A stretch of 42,528 nt of DNA, taken from assembly GCA_021797635.1 (NCBI GenBank), contig JAJZZI010000120.1, positions 1 to 42,528 of the forward strand. Direction: 5' to 3'. The stretch's first letter is position 1. Each line of letters opens with the position of its first letter. Below are positions 17,861 through 26,878 of the stretch, piece by piece. A program made the translations under genes and the position numbers. Source of the DNA: Bacillota bacterium. GTDB taxonomy: Bacteria > Bacillota > Sulfobacillia > Sulfobacillales > Sulfobacillaceae. The notes under the pieces were generated by a model, which was not told the origin of the DNA, ran no database searches, and saw only the letters and a list, made by a program, of their open reading frames with translations.

Positions 17861-18211
17861 ACGAACCAGTATGTCGCCTTGCTGATCTACTTAATCGTGT
17901 CGTTGTTAGTGGTGTTGCAAATGTCCTTTGCATCGGACATCATGGGCCCCAAGGCACCGGGCGGGCTAAAGAAAGTCACCTACGAATCAGGAATTGTGCC
18001 TGAAGCGCCCGTGGGCTATTTTTCCGTGCGGTTCTATCGAGTTGCCATGCTGTTCATGATTTTCGATGTGGTGATCATGGCCTTATATCCTTGGGCGACG
18101 AGCCTTCACGTGCTAAAAGCCCATGGCTTTTACAATGGTCTGGCATTTTTCGCGATCGTGGTTGTCGCCTTTCTTTATGTCTGGCGCAAGGGGGGATTTC
18201 AGTGGCACTAG
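17861..18211 (+). CDS. nuoA: NADH-quinone oxidoreductase subunit A (non-canonical start)
   Basis: A membrane subunit of complex I with three transmembrane helices, about 116 residues. [13 protein letters not shown] and [18 protein letters not shown] are characteristic. The start is odd: AAAGGAGGTG (17844-17853) is followed 7 nt later by ACG at 17861 and there is no in-frame ATG, GTG or TTG until TTG 17879, 25 nt away from the ribosome binding site. Reading from ACG gives a good NuoA N-terminus ([12 protein letters not shown]), so I annotate from there. The conserved FDVE motif reads FDVV here (Val71, 18071-18073). The end overlaps nuoB. Confidence 0.88.
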   Translation, partial: TNQYVALLIYLIVSLLVVLQMSFASDIMGPKAPGGLKKVTYESGIVPEAPVGYFSVRFYRVAMLFMIFDVVIMALYPWATSLHVLKAHGFYNGLAFFAIVVVAFLYVWRKGGFQWH

Positions 18212-18732
18212 TACAGGAACAGAAACAGGTGGAGCAGTCGATCTTGCTTACGACCATCGAGAAGATGGGGCGTTGGGCGCAAAAATCGTCGATTTGGCCA
18301 GCCACATTTGGCCTAGCTTGCTGTGCCATCGAGATGATGAGCGTGACCAATTCGCGCTATGACTTGGCGCGATTTGGTTCAGAGGTGTTTCGGGCGTCTC
18401 CTCGACAAGCGGATCTCATGATTGTGGCGGGGCGAGTCAGCCAGAAGATGGCTCCCGTGCTGAGAACCATCTGGGAGCAGATGCCTGAGCCTAAGTGGGT
18501 GATTTCCATGGGGGCTTGCGCATCGTCCGGAGGCGTTTTTGACAATTATGCGATCATTCAAGGTGTCGACCATGTCGTGCCGGTAGACGTGTATGTGCCG
18601 GGATGCCCGCCAAATCCCGAGGCCCTAATGTTTGGGATTTTGAAATTGCAGGAAAAGATTGTCCAAGGAGTGCCGCCGAAGTATAAAGAACTGGAACTTG
18701 AGAGGGCGGGGGCGAAGGCGCTTGAATCATGA
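18202..18732 (+). CDS. nuoB: NADH-quinone oxidoreductase subunit B
   Basis: A 176-residue peripheral-arm subunit carrying the terminal 4Fe-4S cluster N2, which reduces the quinone. Ligands are visible as adjacent cysteines in LACCAIE, one in GACASSGG and one in [13 protein letters not shown] 18202 follows AAGGGGGG (18189-18196) and lies within the last codons of nuoA, so translation is coupled; the open frame extends further upstream but without family sequence. Confidence 0.95.
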   Translation: MALVQEQKQVEQSILLTTIEKMGRWAQKSSIWPATFGLACCAIEMMSVTNSRYDLARFGSEVFRASPRQADLMIVAGRVSQKMAPVLRTIWEQMPEPKWVISMGACASSGGVFDNYAIIQGVDHVVPVDVYVPGCPPNPEALMFGILKLQEKIVQGVPPKYKELELERAGAKALES

Positions 18733-18733
18733 C

Positions 18734-19183
18734 ATGGATGCTATAGCGGATCGGCTTGAGGCGCAATTTCCGGGGAAGGTGTCGAAAGCATCCGCTCCCG
18801 ATCAGCCGACCTTCATGGTGCCCAAAGATGTGGCCTTGGCCGTCTTAGAATATCTCAAAAGCGAGGAAAAGTTTCCATTGCTCTTGGATGTTCTGGTGGT
18901 GGATTATTTTCCTGCACGTCCGCGCTTCGAACTGGTCTATCACCTCTATCGTCCCCAGGATTCAATTCGCCTTCGCGTGAAGGTTAAGGTAGAGGAAGGG
19001 CAACCTCACCCGAGCGTGACCCGCCTGTGGCCAGGCGCCAACTGGCCTGAGCGCGAGGCGTACGATTTGTACGGGATTGTCTTCGAAGGACATCCCGCCT
19101 TGAGTCGCATCTACCTACCTGAGGATTGGGAGGGACATCCGCTCAGGAAAGACTATCCGACGACGGGAAAGCGCACGGACTAG
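18734..19183 (+). CDS. nuoC: NADH-quinone oxidoreductase subunit C
   Basis: A 149-residue subunit of the connecting arm (30-kDa family). The signature WPEREAYDLYGIVFEGHPALSRIYLPEDWEG region is intact near 112-140, ending LRKDYP. The start is uncertain: ATG 18734 is 1 nt after the nuoB stop but lacks a strong ribosome binding site, and TTG 18722 (5 nt after an AAGG) is an alternative giving four extra residues. It is separate from nuoD, not fused as in E. coli. Confidence 0.92.
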   Translation: MDAIADRLEAQFPGKVSKASAPDQPTFMVPKDVALAVLEYLKSEEKFPLLLDVLVVDYFPARPRFELVYHLYRPQDSIRLRVKVKVEEGQPHPSVTRLWPGANWPEREAYDLYGIVFEGHPALSRIYLPEDWEGHPLRKDYPTTGKRTD

Positions 19184-19207
19184 AACGAACGGGAGAGGAG
19201 GAAGGAT

Positions 19208-20440
19208 ATGCTTAGCGATGACCGAGTGGCACCAGCATTGGAAGGCCAGGACCTCGAAGAAGAAAGCTTAACCAACGATACCATGGTGATCAACTTAGGG
19301 CCGCAGCACCCCTCGACCCACGGCGTGTTGCGCGTGCGCTTAGAGTTGGATGGAGAACGTGTGGTCGATGCACAGCCGGTGATAGGCTACCTTCACACCG
19401 GGTTTGAAAAAACTGCGGAAAGTTTAAGCTATCAGCAATGTAACACCCTTACCGACCGCTTAGATTACCTAGCCCCCATGACCAACAATTTAGCCTATGT
19501 GCTGGCCGTCGAAAAATTGATGGGGATTGAAGTGCCCAAGCGTGCTCAACGCATCCGCGTGTTGTTCTCGGAATTAACTCGGCTAGCCAGTCACTTGGTC
19601 TGGCTGGGGACCCATGTGATGGACTTAGGGGCCATGAGTCTCTTCTTCTACACCATGCGCGAGCGAGAAGTTATTTTGGATATGATTGAAGCGGCATCCG
19701 GGGTACGGATGAATCCCAGCTATTTCCGAGTGGGCGGTCTAGCTTATGATTTGCCGGACGGCTTCATGGAAAAGTTAGGAGCCTTTCTCAAAGACTTTCC
19801 CCGTTGGATGAAGTCTTATCGCACCCTTTTCGAGGGTAACCCCCTGATTAACGAACGGCTCATCGGCATTGCCCGCCTAAGTCAGGAAGAGGCCCTGGCT
19901 TGGTCCGTGACCGGTCCCAACCTTAGGGCGACGGGACTCGGCTTAGACTTGCGAAAGGCCGAGCCCTATTCTTGTTACGATGAGTTCGATTTTTCCGTAC
20001 CCGTGCGCACGGAGGCGGATGCCTACGCGAGGCTTTGGGTAAGGGTGGATGAAATGTACGAAAGTGCGAAGATCTTAGAGCAATGTCTCACCAAGATTGA
20101 GCCTCACGGCGTCTACATGACCAGTGATCGCAAAGTCGCGTTACCCCCGAGGGAGCAAATTTATGGGGATATGGAGGCACTAATTCATCAGTTTAAATTG
20201 GTGACTCAGGGATTTCCCGTGCCTCCCGGCGAAGTCTATCAAGGCGTGGAAGGGCCGCGGGGGGAAATGGGATTTTACTTGGTGTCCGACGGAGGACCTC
20301 GTCCATATCGATGGCGCGCCCGTACGCCATCGTTTTACAATTTGCAGACACTGCCGATTATGTGCAAAGACGGGCTGGTGGCCGATGTCATTACGGCGAT
20401 TGGTAGTATCGATATCATGTTGGGGGATGTCGACAAATGA
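19208..20440 (+). CDS. nuoD: NADH-quinone oxidoreductase subunit D
   Basis: A 410-residue 49-kDa-type subunit that, with NuoB, forms the quinone-reduction site. The N-terminal loop LGPQHPSTHGVLR contains the quinone-contacting histidine, followed by GYLHTGFEKTAE and the C-terminal IGSIDIMLGDVDK, a slight variant of the usual GSLDPVMGEVDR. The first ~25 residues are acidic and not conserved. ATG 19208 follows an AGGAGGAAGG-type ribosome binding site. The stop overlaps nuoE (ATGA). Confidence 0.96.
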   Translation: MLSDDRVAPALEGQDLEEESLTNDTMVINLGPQHPSTHGVLRVRLELDGERVVDAQPVIGYLHTGFEKTAESLSYQQCNTLTDRLDYLAPMTNNLAYVLAVEKLMGIEVPKRAQRIRVLFSELTRLASHLVWLGTHVMDLGAMSLFFYTMREREVILDMIEAASGVRMNPSYFRVGGLAYDLPDGFMEKLGAFLKDFPRWMKSYRTLFEGNPLINERLIGIARLSQEEALAWSVTGPNLRATGLGLDLRKAEPYSCYDEFDFSVPVRTEADAYARLWVRVDEMYESAKILEQCLTKIEPHGVYMTSDRKVALPPREQIYGDMEALIHQFKLVTQGFPVPPGEVYQGVEGPRGEMGFYLVSDGGPRPYRWRARTPSFYNLQTLPIMCKDGLVADVITAIGSIDIMLGDVDK

Positions 20441-20898
20441 AACCCAAGTGGCAAGTGTGGGCTAATGAGGCGAAGGCTGAGTTTCCTAAGGCGAACTCGG
20501 CGCTATTGCCGTTGCTTCATCGGATTCAAACCGAAGAAGGGTATCTTTCCGAGAACACCATCAATGATGTCGCCGAGCTGTTGCAATTGCCGGTGCCCTA
20601 TGTCGAATCGGTGGTCTCGTTTTATAGTCTTTACTTTCAAAAGCCGGTGGGCAAACGAGTCATCCACGTCTGCGTAGGACTGAGCTGCGCTTTGAATGGG
20701 TCTGATCAGTTGATGCATCATCTTGAAGGAAAACTGGGGATTCAAGAAGGTCAGACCACTCAGGATGGGGAGGTGACTCTGCTGGAAGCGGAATGCCTCG
20801 CGGCTTGCGATCTTGCGCCAGTGGCACAAGTCAATTTGCGCTTTGTGGCTCCGGTGGAGTCGGCCGACGCCCTTTTGGCCAAGGAGGTGAATTCATGA
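20437..20898 (+). CDS. nuoE: NADH-quinone oxidoreductase subunit E
   Basis: A 153-residue thioredoxin-like subunit carrying the 2Fe-2S cluster N1a in the NADH dehydrogenase module. Ligands are visible in VCVGLSCALNG (Cys-x4-Cys) and EAECLAACDLAP (Cys-x3-Cys). The HRIQTEEGYLSENTI region and VPYVESVVSFYSLY are typical. The ATG overlaps the nuoD stop; its own stop overlaps nuoF. Confidence 0.95.
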   Translation: MKPKWQVWANEAKAEFPKANSALLPLLHRIQTEEGYLSENTINDVAELLQLPVPYVESVVSFYSLYFQKPVGKRVIHVCVGLSCALNGSDQLMHHLEGKLGIQEGQTTQDGEVTLLEAECLAACDLAPVAQVNLRFVAPVESADALLAKEVNS

Positions 20899-22187
20899 GT
20901 CAAGGCCCGTATCTGCTTCGCAATCAAGTGATTGCTGACATTGATCAGATTGATGTTTACGAAGCCAATCAAGGGTATCAACCCCTACGAAAGGCACTGA
21001 AAGAGTACGACCCCAAGGCCCTGGTGGAAATGGTCAAGGCCTCGGGATTGCGTGGTCGTGGTGGAGCCGGATTTCCGACGGGCATGAAATGGTCATTTTT
21101 GCCTAATGATGGTCGGCCGCGGTATCTGGTGGTGAATTCGGACGAAGCCGAGCCGGGAACCTTTAAAGACCGCGAATTGATCGAAAAGAACCCGCATCAG
21201 CTCATCGAGGGCATGATTATTTCCAGCTATGCGACGGGAGCGCGCGAAGCCTACGTGTATTGCCGCGGAGAGTTCTTGTACGGCGCGGCGCAACTCAAAC
21301 GAGCCGTGGCTGAAGCCTATCAGCACGGGTATCTTGGTGAGAACATCTTAGACAGCGGATTTTCCCTTGACATCAAGGTCTACCGAGGAGCGGGAGCCTA
21401 TATCTGTGGAGAAGAGTCTGCACTTTTGGAGTCGCTTGAAGGCAAGCGAGGCAATCCCCGCTTGAAACCTCCCTTTCCAGCGGTGGCGGGACTTTACGGC
21501 ATGCCTACGGTCGTGAACAATGTCGAGACCATCTGCAATCTTCCTCCGCTTGTCGAAAATGGCCCCGAGTGGTATCGCACGATGGGCACGGAAAAGAGCC
21601 CGGGGCTTAAAGTGATGTCCGTCAGTGGCCATGTCAATCGGCCGGGAAACTACGAAATCCCCCTGTCTACGCCCCTTCGCAGTCTCATTGAGGACTACGC
21701 CGGAGGGATTAAGGGTGGCCGCCAGGTCAAGGCCATTATCCCCGGGGGGAGTTCGGTGCCCGTCTTAACGGCCGACAAGCTGGATACCCCGGTCGATTAT
21801 GAGGCTATTTTAGCGGCGGGTTCGATGTTGGGATCGGGCGGCTGCATTGTCATTGACGACCAGACGTGTATGGTGGCGGTCTCGGCTCGCCTGGTGCGTT
21901 TTTACCGGGAAGAATCCTGCGGAAAGTGTACGCCCTGTCGCGAAGGCACCTTTTGGATGACCGATGTGCTCGAGCGCATGGAAGCGGGCGCCGGCAATCC
22001 CCGCGATCTAGACCTCATTCGAGACATGGCTGATAATATCGCGGGCAAGTGCTTTTGCCCCTTGGGGGATGCGTCGCTCGGAGTGGTAGTGAGCGCGATG
22101 AAGTATTTTGAAGATGAATTTGAGGCCCACGTAACCGAACACAGCTGTCCGATGGGAGCGAGGCTTTATGATACGGTTAACCATTGA
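20895..22187 (+). CDS. nuoF: NADH-quinone oxidoreductase subunit F (NADH/FMN-binding)
   Basis: A 430-residue subunit that binds NADH, FMN and the 4Fe-4S cluster N3. FMN/NADH-binding motifs are GLRGRGGAGFPTGMKW, NSDEAEPGTFKDR and GAGAYICGEESALLESLEG; cluster ligands are in ESCGKCTPCREG plus a later Cys in AGKCFCPLGD. ATG 20895 has AAGGAGGTGA (20881-20890) 4 nt upstream and overlaps the nuoE stop; the longer upstream frame is nuoE in another phase. It overlaps nuoG by 20 bp. Confidence 0.97.
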   Translation: MSQGPYLLRNQVIADIDQIDVYEANQGYQPLRKALKEYDPKALVEMVKASGLRGRGGAGFPTGMKWSFLPNDGRPRYLVVNSDEAEPGTFKDRELIEKNPHQLIEGMIISSYATGAREAYVYCRGEFLYGAAQLKRAVAEAYQHGYLGENILDSGFSLDIKVYRGAGAYICGEESALLESLEGKRGNPRLKPPFPAVAGLYGMPTVVNNVETICNLPPLVENGPEWYRTMGTEKSPGLKVMSVSGHVNRPGNYEIPLSTPLRSLIEDYAGGIKGGRQVKAIIPGGSSVPVLTADKLDTPVDYEAILAAGSMLGSGGCIVIDDQTCMVAVSARLVRFYREESCGKCTPCREGTFWMTDVLERMEAGAGNPRDLDLIRDMADNIAGKCFCPLGDASLGVVVSAMKYFEDEFEAHVTEHSCPMGARLYDTVNH

Positions 22188-24507
22188 CGATCGCGAGATC
22201 ACCGTGCCCGAAGGCACGATGATCGTGGACGCGGCGGCGCAATTAGGCATAGACGTACCGATTTACTGCTACCACCAGGCTCTGGGACCCTTGGGGGCCT
22301 GCCGCATCTGTTTGGTTCAGGTGGAAAAGATGCCGAAGCTGGTAACCGGATGCACCACCGCCGTGCAGGAAGGAATGGTGGTGCACACCCGAGGCGCCGC
22401 CGTCGATAAGGGGCGAAAGGGTGTCCTCGAGTTTTTGCTGATCAACCATCCCTTAGACTGTCCCGTCTGTGACAAGGGCGGAGAGTGCTTTTTGCAGGAC
22501 TACACGTTTCAATACGGCGCTCCGGCCGGTCGTTACGACGAGCCCAAGATTCACAAATTAAAAGATGCTCCCATCAATGACTTTATTATTATCGACCAAG
22601 AACGCTGCGTGCTTTGTCAGCGCTGTGTTCGCTTCATGGGTGAGTACGTCGGCGAGGAGCAGCTCTTGTTAGAGGGGCGCGGTGTGGATACCGTCGTGGC
22701 CACGGTGAGCCACCAACCGATGGATAGCCAGTTCTCCGGCAATGTCATCGATCTCTGCCCCGTCGGGGCTCTGCTCTCCATTCCCTACCGCTATAAGGCG
22801 CGCCCGTGGAACTTGGAGCGCGAGGAGTCGGTTTGTCCCCACTGCCCCGTCGGTTGCACGACCTCGGTCACTTCCCGGGAGGGCCATGTCATTCGAGTGG
22901 AAGGGCGTCCCGTGGCGGGCCGAAACTGGGGATGGTTGTGTGATAGGGGGCGCTTTGGTTACGACTTTGGCTACGTCGAAAAGCGCCTGCTGAATGCCCT
23001 CGTCGAAGGAAGAGAAATGTCCGCCGCCGAGTCTACGCGTACGGTAGGACGATGGCTGGATGCGGCGTTGACCGACCGAGGGCCGGAGTCGGTGGCCTTT
23101 TTGGTTGGAGGCCAGCAGACGATGGAAGAGGCCTATCAAGTTGCGCGTTTTTCGCAAGAAGTTCTCCCGGGTTCGCGGACGGCCATGGTACGCACGGTCG
23201 AGGGGTATCTGCCCAGTGGACTAAACGGGTCCTTTCAGGACATAGAGCGCGCGGACGTGGTCGTGTATATCGGAGGCGATCCGTACGATGCGGTGCCGGT
23301 GGTCCACCTGAAGGTGCGGGAGCGCCAGCGCGCCAATCCGGGCCTAAAGGTGATGGGTGTCGGGGCCTATGAACTCACTCGGGATTTCCATGGAGCTAAA
23401 AACTTCACCGTAAAACCTCAACACCAGGCCGCGTTTTTGGCCTATGCCTTGGCACAGGCGGGGACCAAGTCCCAAGCGGTGGAGCATTTAGCTTCGCAAC
23501 TAGGTACCTATGTGCCGAGTCTTTTGAATCCGGTGACGCCTGAAGAGATTCAAGCGCTCGGTCGCACATTGCTGGAGAGTGAACACCTGGTTTTGTTGTG
23601 GGATGGCAAGGAGCCGGAAATGGAGTCGGTGTTGCTCGCCCTTCGCGCTGCCCGTGAGGATGCGACCGAGGTGTTGCCCACCTTTGGTCCATCAAACTGG
23701 CGAGGATGGGAACGGGCCGGGATTCCCGCCCATTTTGCCAGCTTGCAAACCATCATCGACGATGCCGCCCAGGGCAAGATTTCCGTGCTGTTTGTCGTGG
23801 GAGCCGACTTGCTCCGCGATTATCCCGACCGTGAGCAGGCGCGTCGAGCCTTAGAGCGCGTGGACCATGTGGTGCAGGTCGGGCTCTTTTTGCCGGAAGA
23901 GGTGCAACTTTACCATGCGGTGGTGCCTGGGGCAGGGTGGAGTGAGGTGTACGGCACGTATACCAATATGGAAGGACGCATGCAAGTGGCTATGGCCACG
24001 GTGCAGCCCCCAGGGCAGGCGCGTCCCCTGCGAACCTATTTAAACAGCTGGGCGCATGCGCTCAAGAAGAGTTTCGTCTTGGAATCCGAATGGGATCCCT
24101 TTGACGACGATTCGGGGGACTTCGTGCCCCGTGAATCCTTGCCGGAGCTTAGACCGGTAACCGTGCCTGAGCCTTCGCCGGGCACGCCGCCGGGAAGCCT
24201 CCGCGTGGTAGGATTTAGCCTGGTCATGGAAGGTGGCATGCCCTCGGAGATCCTGGCCCCGAGAGTGCCGCGCTTTCCAGGTCGCATCTCGCCTCAAGAT
24301 GCGGCACGTTTAGGTTTTAGCGAGCAAGGTGGAGAACTTCAGCTTGAGGGCACGATGGGCAAGATATCGGTGATGGTGGCCCCAGATCGGCGGATTCCGG
24401 ACGGTATTTTGGCTCTGCCCTACGGTATCCACGGCAGCCCGCTTAATCAATTGGGCGAGGGCGCGTCGGTCAAGGCGGTCCGCCTTGAGGAGGTTTCACT
24501 CGGATGA
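22168..24507 (+). CDS. nuoG: NADH-quinone oxidoreductase subunit G
   Basis: A 779-residue large iron-sulfur subunit. The N-terminus holds the 2Fe-2S ferredoxin domain (YCYHQALGPLGACRICLV), then a His/Cys 4Fe-4S region (CPVCDKGGECFLQDY) and another 4Fe-4S set (ERCVLCQRCVRF). At about 222-260 a further set (SVCPHCPVGC and WLCDRGRF) matches the extra cluster N7 found in E. coli and Thermus but absent from mitochondria. The remaining ~500 residues are a molybdopterin-oxidoreductase-like fold without visible cofactor function. It overlaps nuoF at the start and nuoH (ATGA) at the end. Confidence 0.95.
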   Translation: MIRLTIDDREITVPEGTMIVDAAAQLGIDVPIYCYHQALGPLGACRICLVQVEKMPKLVTGCTTAVQEGMVVHTRGAAVDKGRKGVLEFLLINHPLDCPVCDKGGECFLQDYTFQYGAPAGRYDEPKIHKLKDAPINDFIIIDQERCVLCQRCVRFMGEYVGEEQLLLEGRGVDTVVATVSHQPMDSQFSGNVIDLCPVGALLSIPYRYKARPWNLEREESVCPHCPVGCTTSVTSREGHVIRVEGRPVAGRNWGWLCDRGRFGYDFGYVEKRLLNALVEGREMSAAESTRTVGRWLDAALTDRGPESVAFLVGGQQTMEEAYQVARFSQEVLPGSRTAMVRTVEGYLPSGLNGSFQDIERADVVVYIGGDPYDAVPVVHLKVRERQRANPGLKVMGVGAYELTRDFHGAKNFTVKPQHQAAFLAYALAQAGTKSQAVEHLASQLGTYVPSLLNPVTPEEIQALGRTLLESEHLVLLWDGKEPEMESVLLALRAAREDATEVLPTFGPSNWRGWERAGIPAHFASLQTIIDDAAQGKISVLFVVGADLLRDYPDREQARRALERVDHVVQVGLFLPEEVQLYHAVVPGAGWSEVYGTYTNMEGRMQVAMATVQPPGQARPLRTYLNSWAHALKKSFVLESEWDPFDDDSGDFVPRESLPELRPVTVPEPSPGTPPGSLRVVGFSLVMEGGMPSEILAPRVPRFPGRISPQDAARLGFSEQGGELQLEGTMGKISVMVAPDRRIPDGILALPYGIHGSPLNQLGEGASVKAVRLEEVSLG

Positions 24508-25493
24508 TCTTGCAGATCATTGTGTTAGTGGTCAAGGTACTGCTATTAGTGGGAATTTTAATGGGCGGATTTGCCTACGTCATGTTGTTGGAAAGGCGCC
24601 TATTAGGGTTTTTCCAATTGCGGCTCGGCCCCAACCGGGTGGGCCCAGGCGGAATGCTGCAACCGATCGCCGACGCCCTAAAGATGATGCTCAAGGAAGA
24701 CCTGATGCCAGCCGGAGCGGACCCCTTAGTCTACCGTTTGGCTCCCGTGATTGCAGCCTTCGCCGCGTTGTCCGTCGATGCGGTGATCCCCTTCGGGGCA
24801 CCCATCCACTTATTTGGGCTCACCATCAGCCTCGATATCGCCAATCCTAGCATCGGCTTGTTGATTATTTTCGCGCTTAGCTCGCTTGGGGTTTACGGGC
24901 TGGTGCTGGGGGGATGGGCTTCGCAAAATAAGTACTCGCTTTTGGGTGGAATCCGAGCGACGGCGCAAATCATCTCCTATGAGCTGGCGATGGGGCTTTC
25001 GGTCATGGGAGTGCTCTTGATGGCACACACCGCCAATCTCGAGGGCATCGTGTTGGCACAAAAGACGCATGGCTGGTTTTGGTTGCCCCAGATCATTCCG
25101 TTTTTGGTCTTCACCATAACGGCCATCGCCGAAACCAATCGCACCCCTTTTGACCTGCCCGAGGCGGAATCGGAGTTGGTGGCCGGATATCATACGGAGT
25201 ATTCGGGAATGCGCTTCGCCCTATACTACGTGGCCGAGTATATCAACATGATCACCCAATCCGGGTTGATTGTGACCTTGTTTTTTGGCGGTTGGTTAGG
25301 ACCAAGCTTTTTGCCTCCGATTATCTGGTATTTCATTAAAGTGCTTATCGCGATTTTCGTCTTTGTCTGGATCCGGGCCACTTTGCCCCGCTTCCGCTAT
25401 GACAAACTGATGTCGTTTGGCTGGAAGATTCTGCTTCCCGTGGCCTTCATCTACTTTTTAGGGACAGCAGCCTTTGTTAGTGGCGTGTTGTAA
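24504..25493 (+). CDS. nuoH: NADH-quinone oxidoreductase subunit H
   Basis: A 329-residue membrane subunit with about eight transmembrane helices at the junction of the peripheral and membrane arms; it forms part of the quinone chamber. LGPNRVGPGGMLQPIADALK and AETNRTPFDLPEAESELV, with the conserved acidic funnel, are intact. ATG 24504 follows GAGGAGGT and overlaps the nuoG stop (ATGA). Confidence 0.96.
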   Translation: MILQIIVLVVKVLLLVGILMGGFAYVMLLERRLLGFFQLRLGPNRVGPGGMLQPIADALKMMLKEDLMPAGADPLVYRLAPVIAAFAALSVDAVIPFGAPIHLFGLTISLDIANPSIGLLIIFALSSLGVYGLVLGGWASQNKYSLLGGIRATAQIISYELAMGLSVMGVLLMAHTANLEGIVLAQKTHGWFWLPQIIPFLVFTITAIAETNRTPFDLPEAESELVAGYHTEYSGMRFALYYVAEYINMITQSGLIVTLFFGGWLGPSFLPPIIWYFIKVLIAIFVFVWIRATLPRFRYDKLMSFGWKILLPVAFIYFLGTAAFVSGVL

Positions 25494-25533
25494 TACGGAT
25501 GATGCGGGAAAGAGTGAGGAGGGAGGGTTCGAC

Positions 25534-25971
25534 ATGCTAGAGGGAGTTAAGGCACTTGCCAAAGGGCTGGGGACCACCTTTAAGGCGCTGACGGAGCCCC
25601 GAGACACCATAGCCTATCCGGAGAAACGGCGAGAGTATTCGCCGCGCTTTCGCGGAAAACACATGCTGGCCCGTGATGAAGATGGTCACGAGCTCTGTGT
25701 AGGTTGTGGGCTGTGCGAAGCCGTGTGCCCGGCCCAGGCGATTCGCGTGGTGGCGGCCGAGGCGCCCACCGAAAAGCCGGTATCTTGGACCAATCGTTAT
25801 TCGGTCGACTACGAAGTGGACTTGATTCGATGCATTTTTTGCGGCATGTGCGAGGAGGCGTGTCCGACGAACGCGGTTCGTCTTACGCCGTTCAATGAGT
25901 TGGCGGCTTACAACCGGTTGGATATGATCGCCGACAAAGAAGAACTGCTGTCGCCGCCAGTGCGCAGATGA
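25534..25971 (+). CDS. nuoI: NADH-quinone oxidoreductase subunit I
   Basis: A 145-residue ferredoxin-like subunit carrying clusters N6a and N6b. Two 4Fe-4S motifs are clear: CVGCGLCEAVCP and CIFCGMCEEACP. RREYSPRFRGKHML is the usual lead-in. The frame is open upstream into the end of nuoH, but ATG 25534 follows AGGAGGGA by about 8 nt and starts the conserved protein. Confidence 0.95.
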   Translation: MLEGVKALAKGLGTTFKALTEPRDTIAYPEKRREYSPRFRGKHMLARDEDGHELCVGCGLCEAVCPAQAIRVVAAEAPTEKPVSWTNRYSVDYEVDLIRCIFCGMCEEACPTNAVRLTPFNELAAYNRLDMIADKEELLSPPVRR

Positions 25972-25987
25972 GGGGGCTCAAGGTTCT

Positions 25988-26554
25988 ATGGTAGGCATTT
26001 TCATTATTGGAATCATCATGTTGGCGGCGGCGGTGGCGGTGATTGTCGTGCGCCAACCGGTGCACAGTGCCCTGGCCTTAGTCGGGGTGACCCTGGGGCT
26101 GGCCATGATCTATTTAATCCTGCAAGCTGAATTTCTGGCCGTTGCCCAAGTTATCGTCTATGCAGGCGCGATCATGGTGCTCTTTTTGTTCGTCGTGACC
26201 TTGCTCACCGCAGGCAAAGAAGAGACTGAGACGAAAGACCTGCTATCTGGACAAAGGTGGGCTTCGGTGATCACCGGCTTAGTCGTTGGGGTAGGGTTGG
26301 CCGTGGTGATCGCCACGCACCATCCGACCAAACTCGCCACGTCCCTGTCTTCCTCATTTGGCGGATTGCATCCCATTGGCCAGGAGCTATGGGGTCCCTA
26401 CTTTCTCCTGTTAGCCGGAGTCGCCTTAATGCTTTTGACGGGCGCCATCGGCGTACTCGTGTTAAATCGGACCGAAGGGACTAAAGCGCCCCGGTCGCGA
26501 CCGTTGCCTCACGGAGTGAGCGTCAGCGACGGCGAGGGGGAGAGTCGACCATGA
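25988..26554 (+). CDS. nuoJ: NADH-quinone oxidoreductase subunit J
   Basis: A 188-residue membrane subunit with five predicted transmembrane helices. VRQPVHSALALVGVTLGLAMIYLILQAEFLA and VQVIVYAGAIMVLFLFVV-type sequence (here AQVIVYAGAIMVLFLFVV) are the family signature, including the pi-bulge helix region. The C-terminal ~25 residues are polar and variable. The stop overlaps the nuoK start. Confidence 0.93.
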   Translation: MVGIFIIGIIMLAAAVAVIVVRQPVHSALALVGVTLGLAMIYLILQAEFLAVAQVIVYAGAIMVLFLFVVTLLTAGKEETETKDLLSGQRWASVITGLVVGVGLAVVIATHHPTKLATSLSSSFGGLHPIGQELWGPYFLLLAGVALMLLTGAIGVLVLNRTEGTKAPRSRPLPHGVSVSDGEGESRP

Positions 26555-26853
26555 TATCCGTGCAGTATGTGGTGGCACTAGCGGTATTGCTGTTTATGAT
26601 TGGCGCGATTGGGGTGCTGGTGCGCAAAAATCCCTTAATCATGTTTATGTCCGCTGAAATGATGTGGAATGCGGCAGCCCTGGCGTTTATTGCGTTTGCC
26701 CGGAACTACCACGATATGAGCGGGCAGGTTATGGCTTTCTTGATTATCGGTACGGCGGCCGCCGAGGTGGGTATTGGCCTCGCCATCATTGTCGCGGTCT
26801 ATCATCGCCGTCATCGTTTGGATATCGATGAGGTCTCCAAACTGAAGGGCTAA
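26551..26853 (+). CDS. nuoK: NADH-quinone oxidoreductase subunit K
   Basis: A 100-residue MrpC-like membrane subunit with three transmembrane helices. The two membrane glutamates needed for proton transfer in other NuoK proteins are present: Glu36 (MSAEMMWNAAALAF) and Glu72 (GTAAAEVGIGLAI). ATG 26551 overlaps the nuoJ stop. Confidence 0.95.
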   Translation: MISVQYVVALAVLLFMIGAIGVLVRKNPLIMFMSAEMMWNAAALAFIAFARNYHDMSGQVMAFLIIGTAAAEVGIGLAIIVAVYHRRHRLDIDEVSKLKG

Positions 26854-26878
26854 ACGGCACAGAAAGGGCGTCGAAGGA

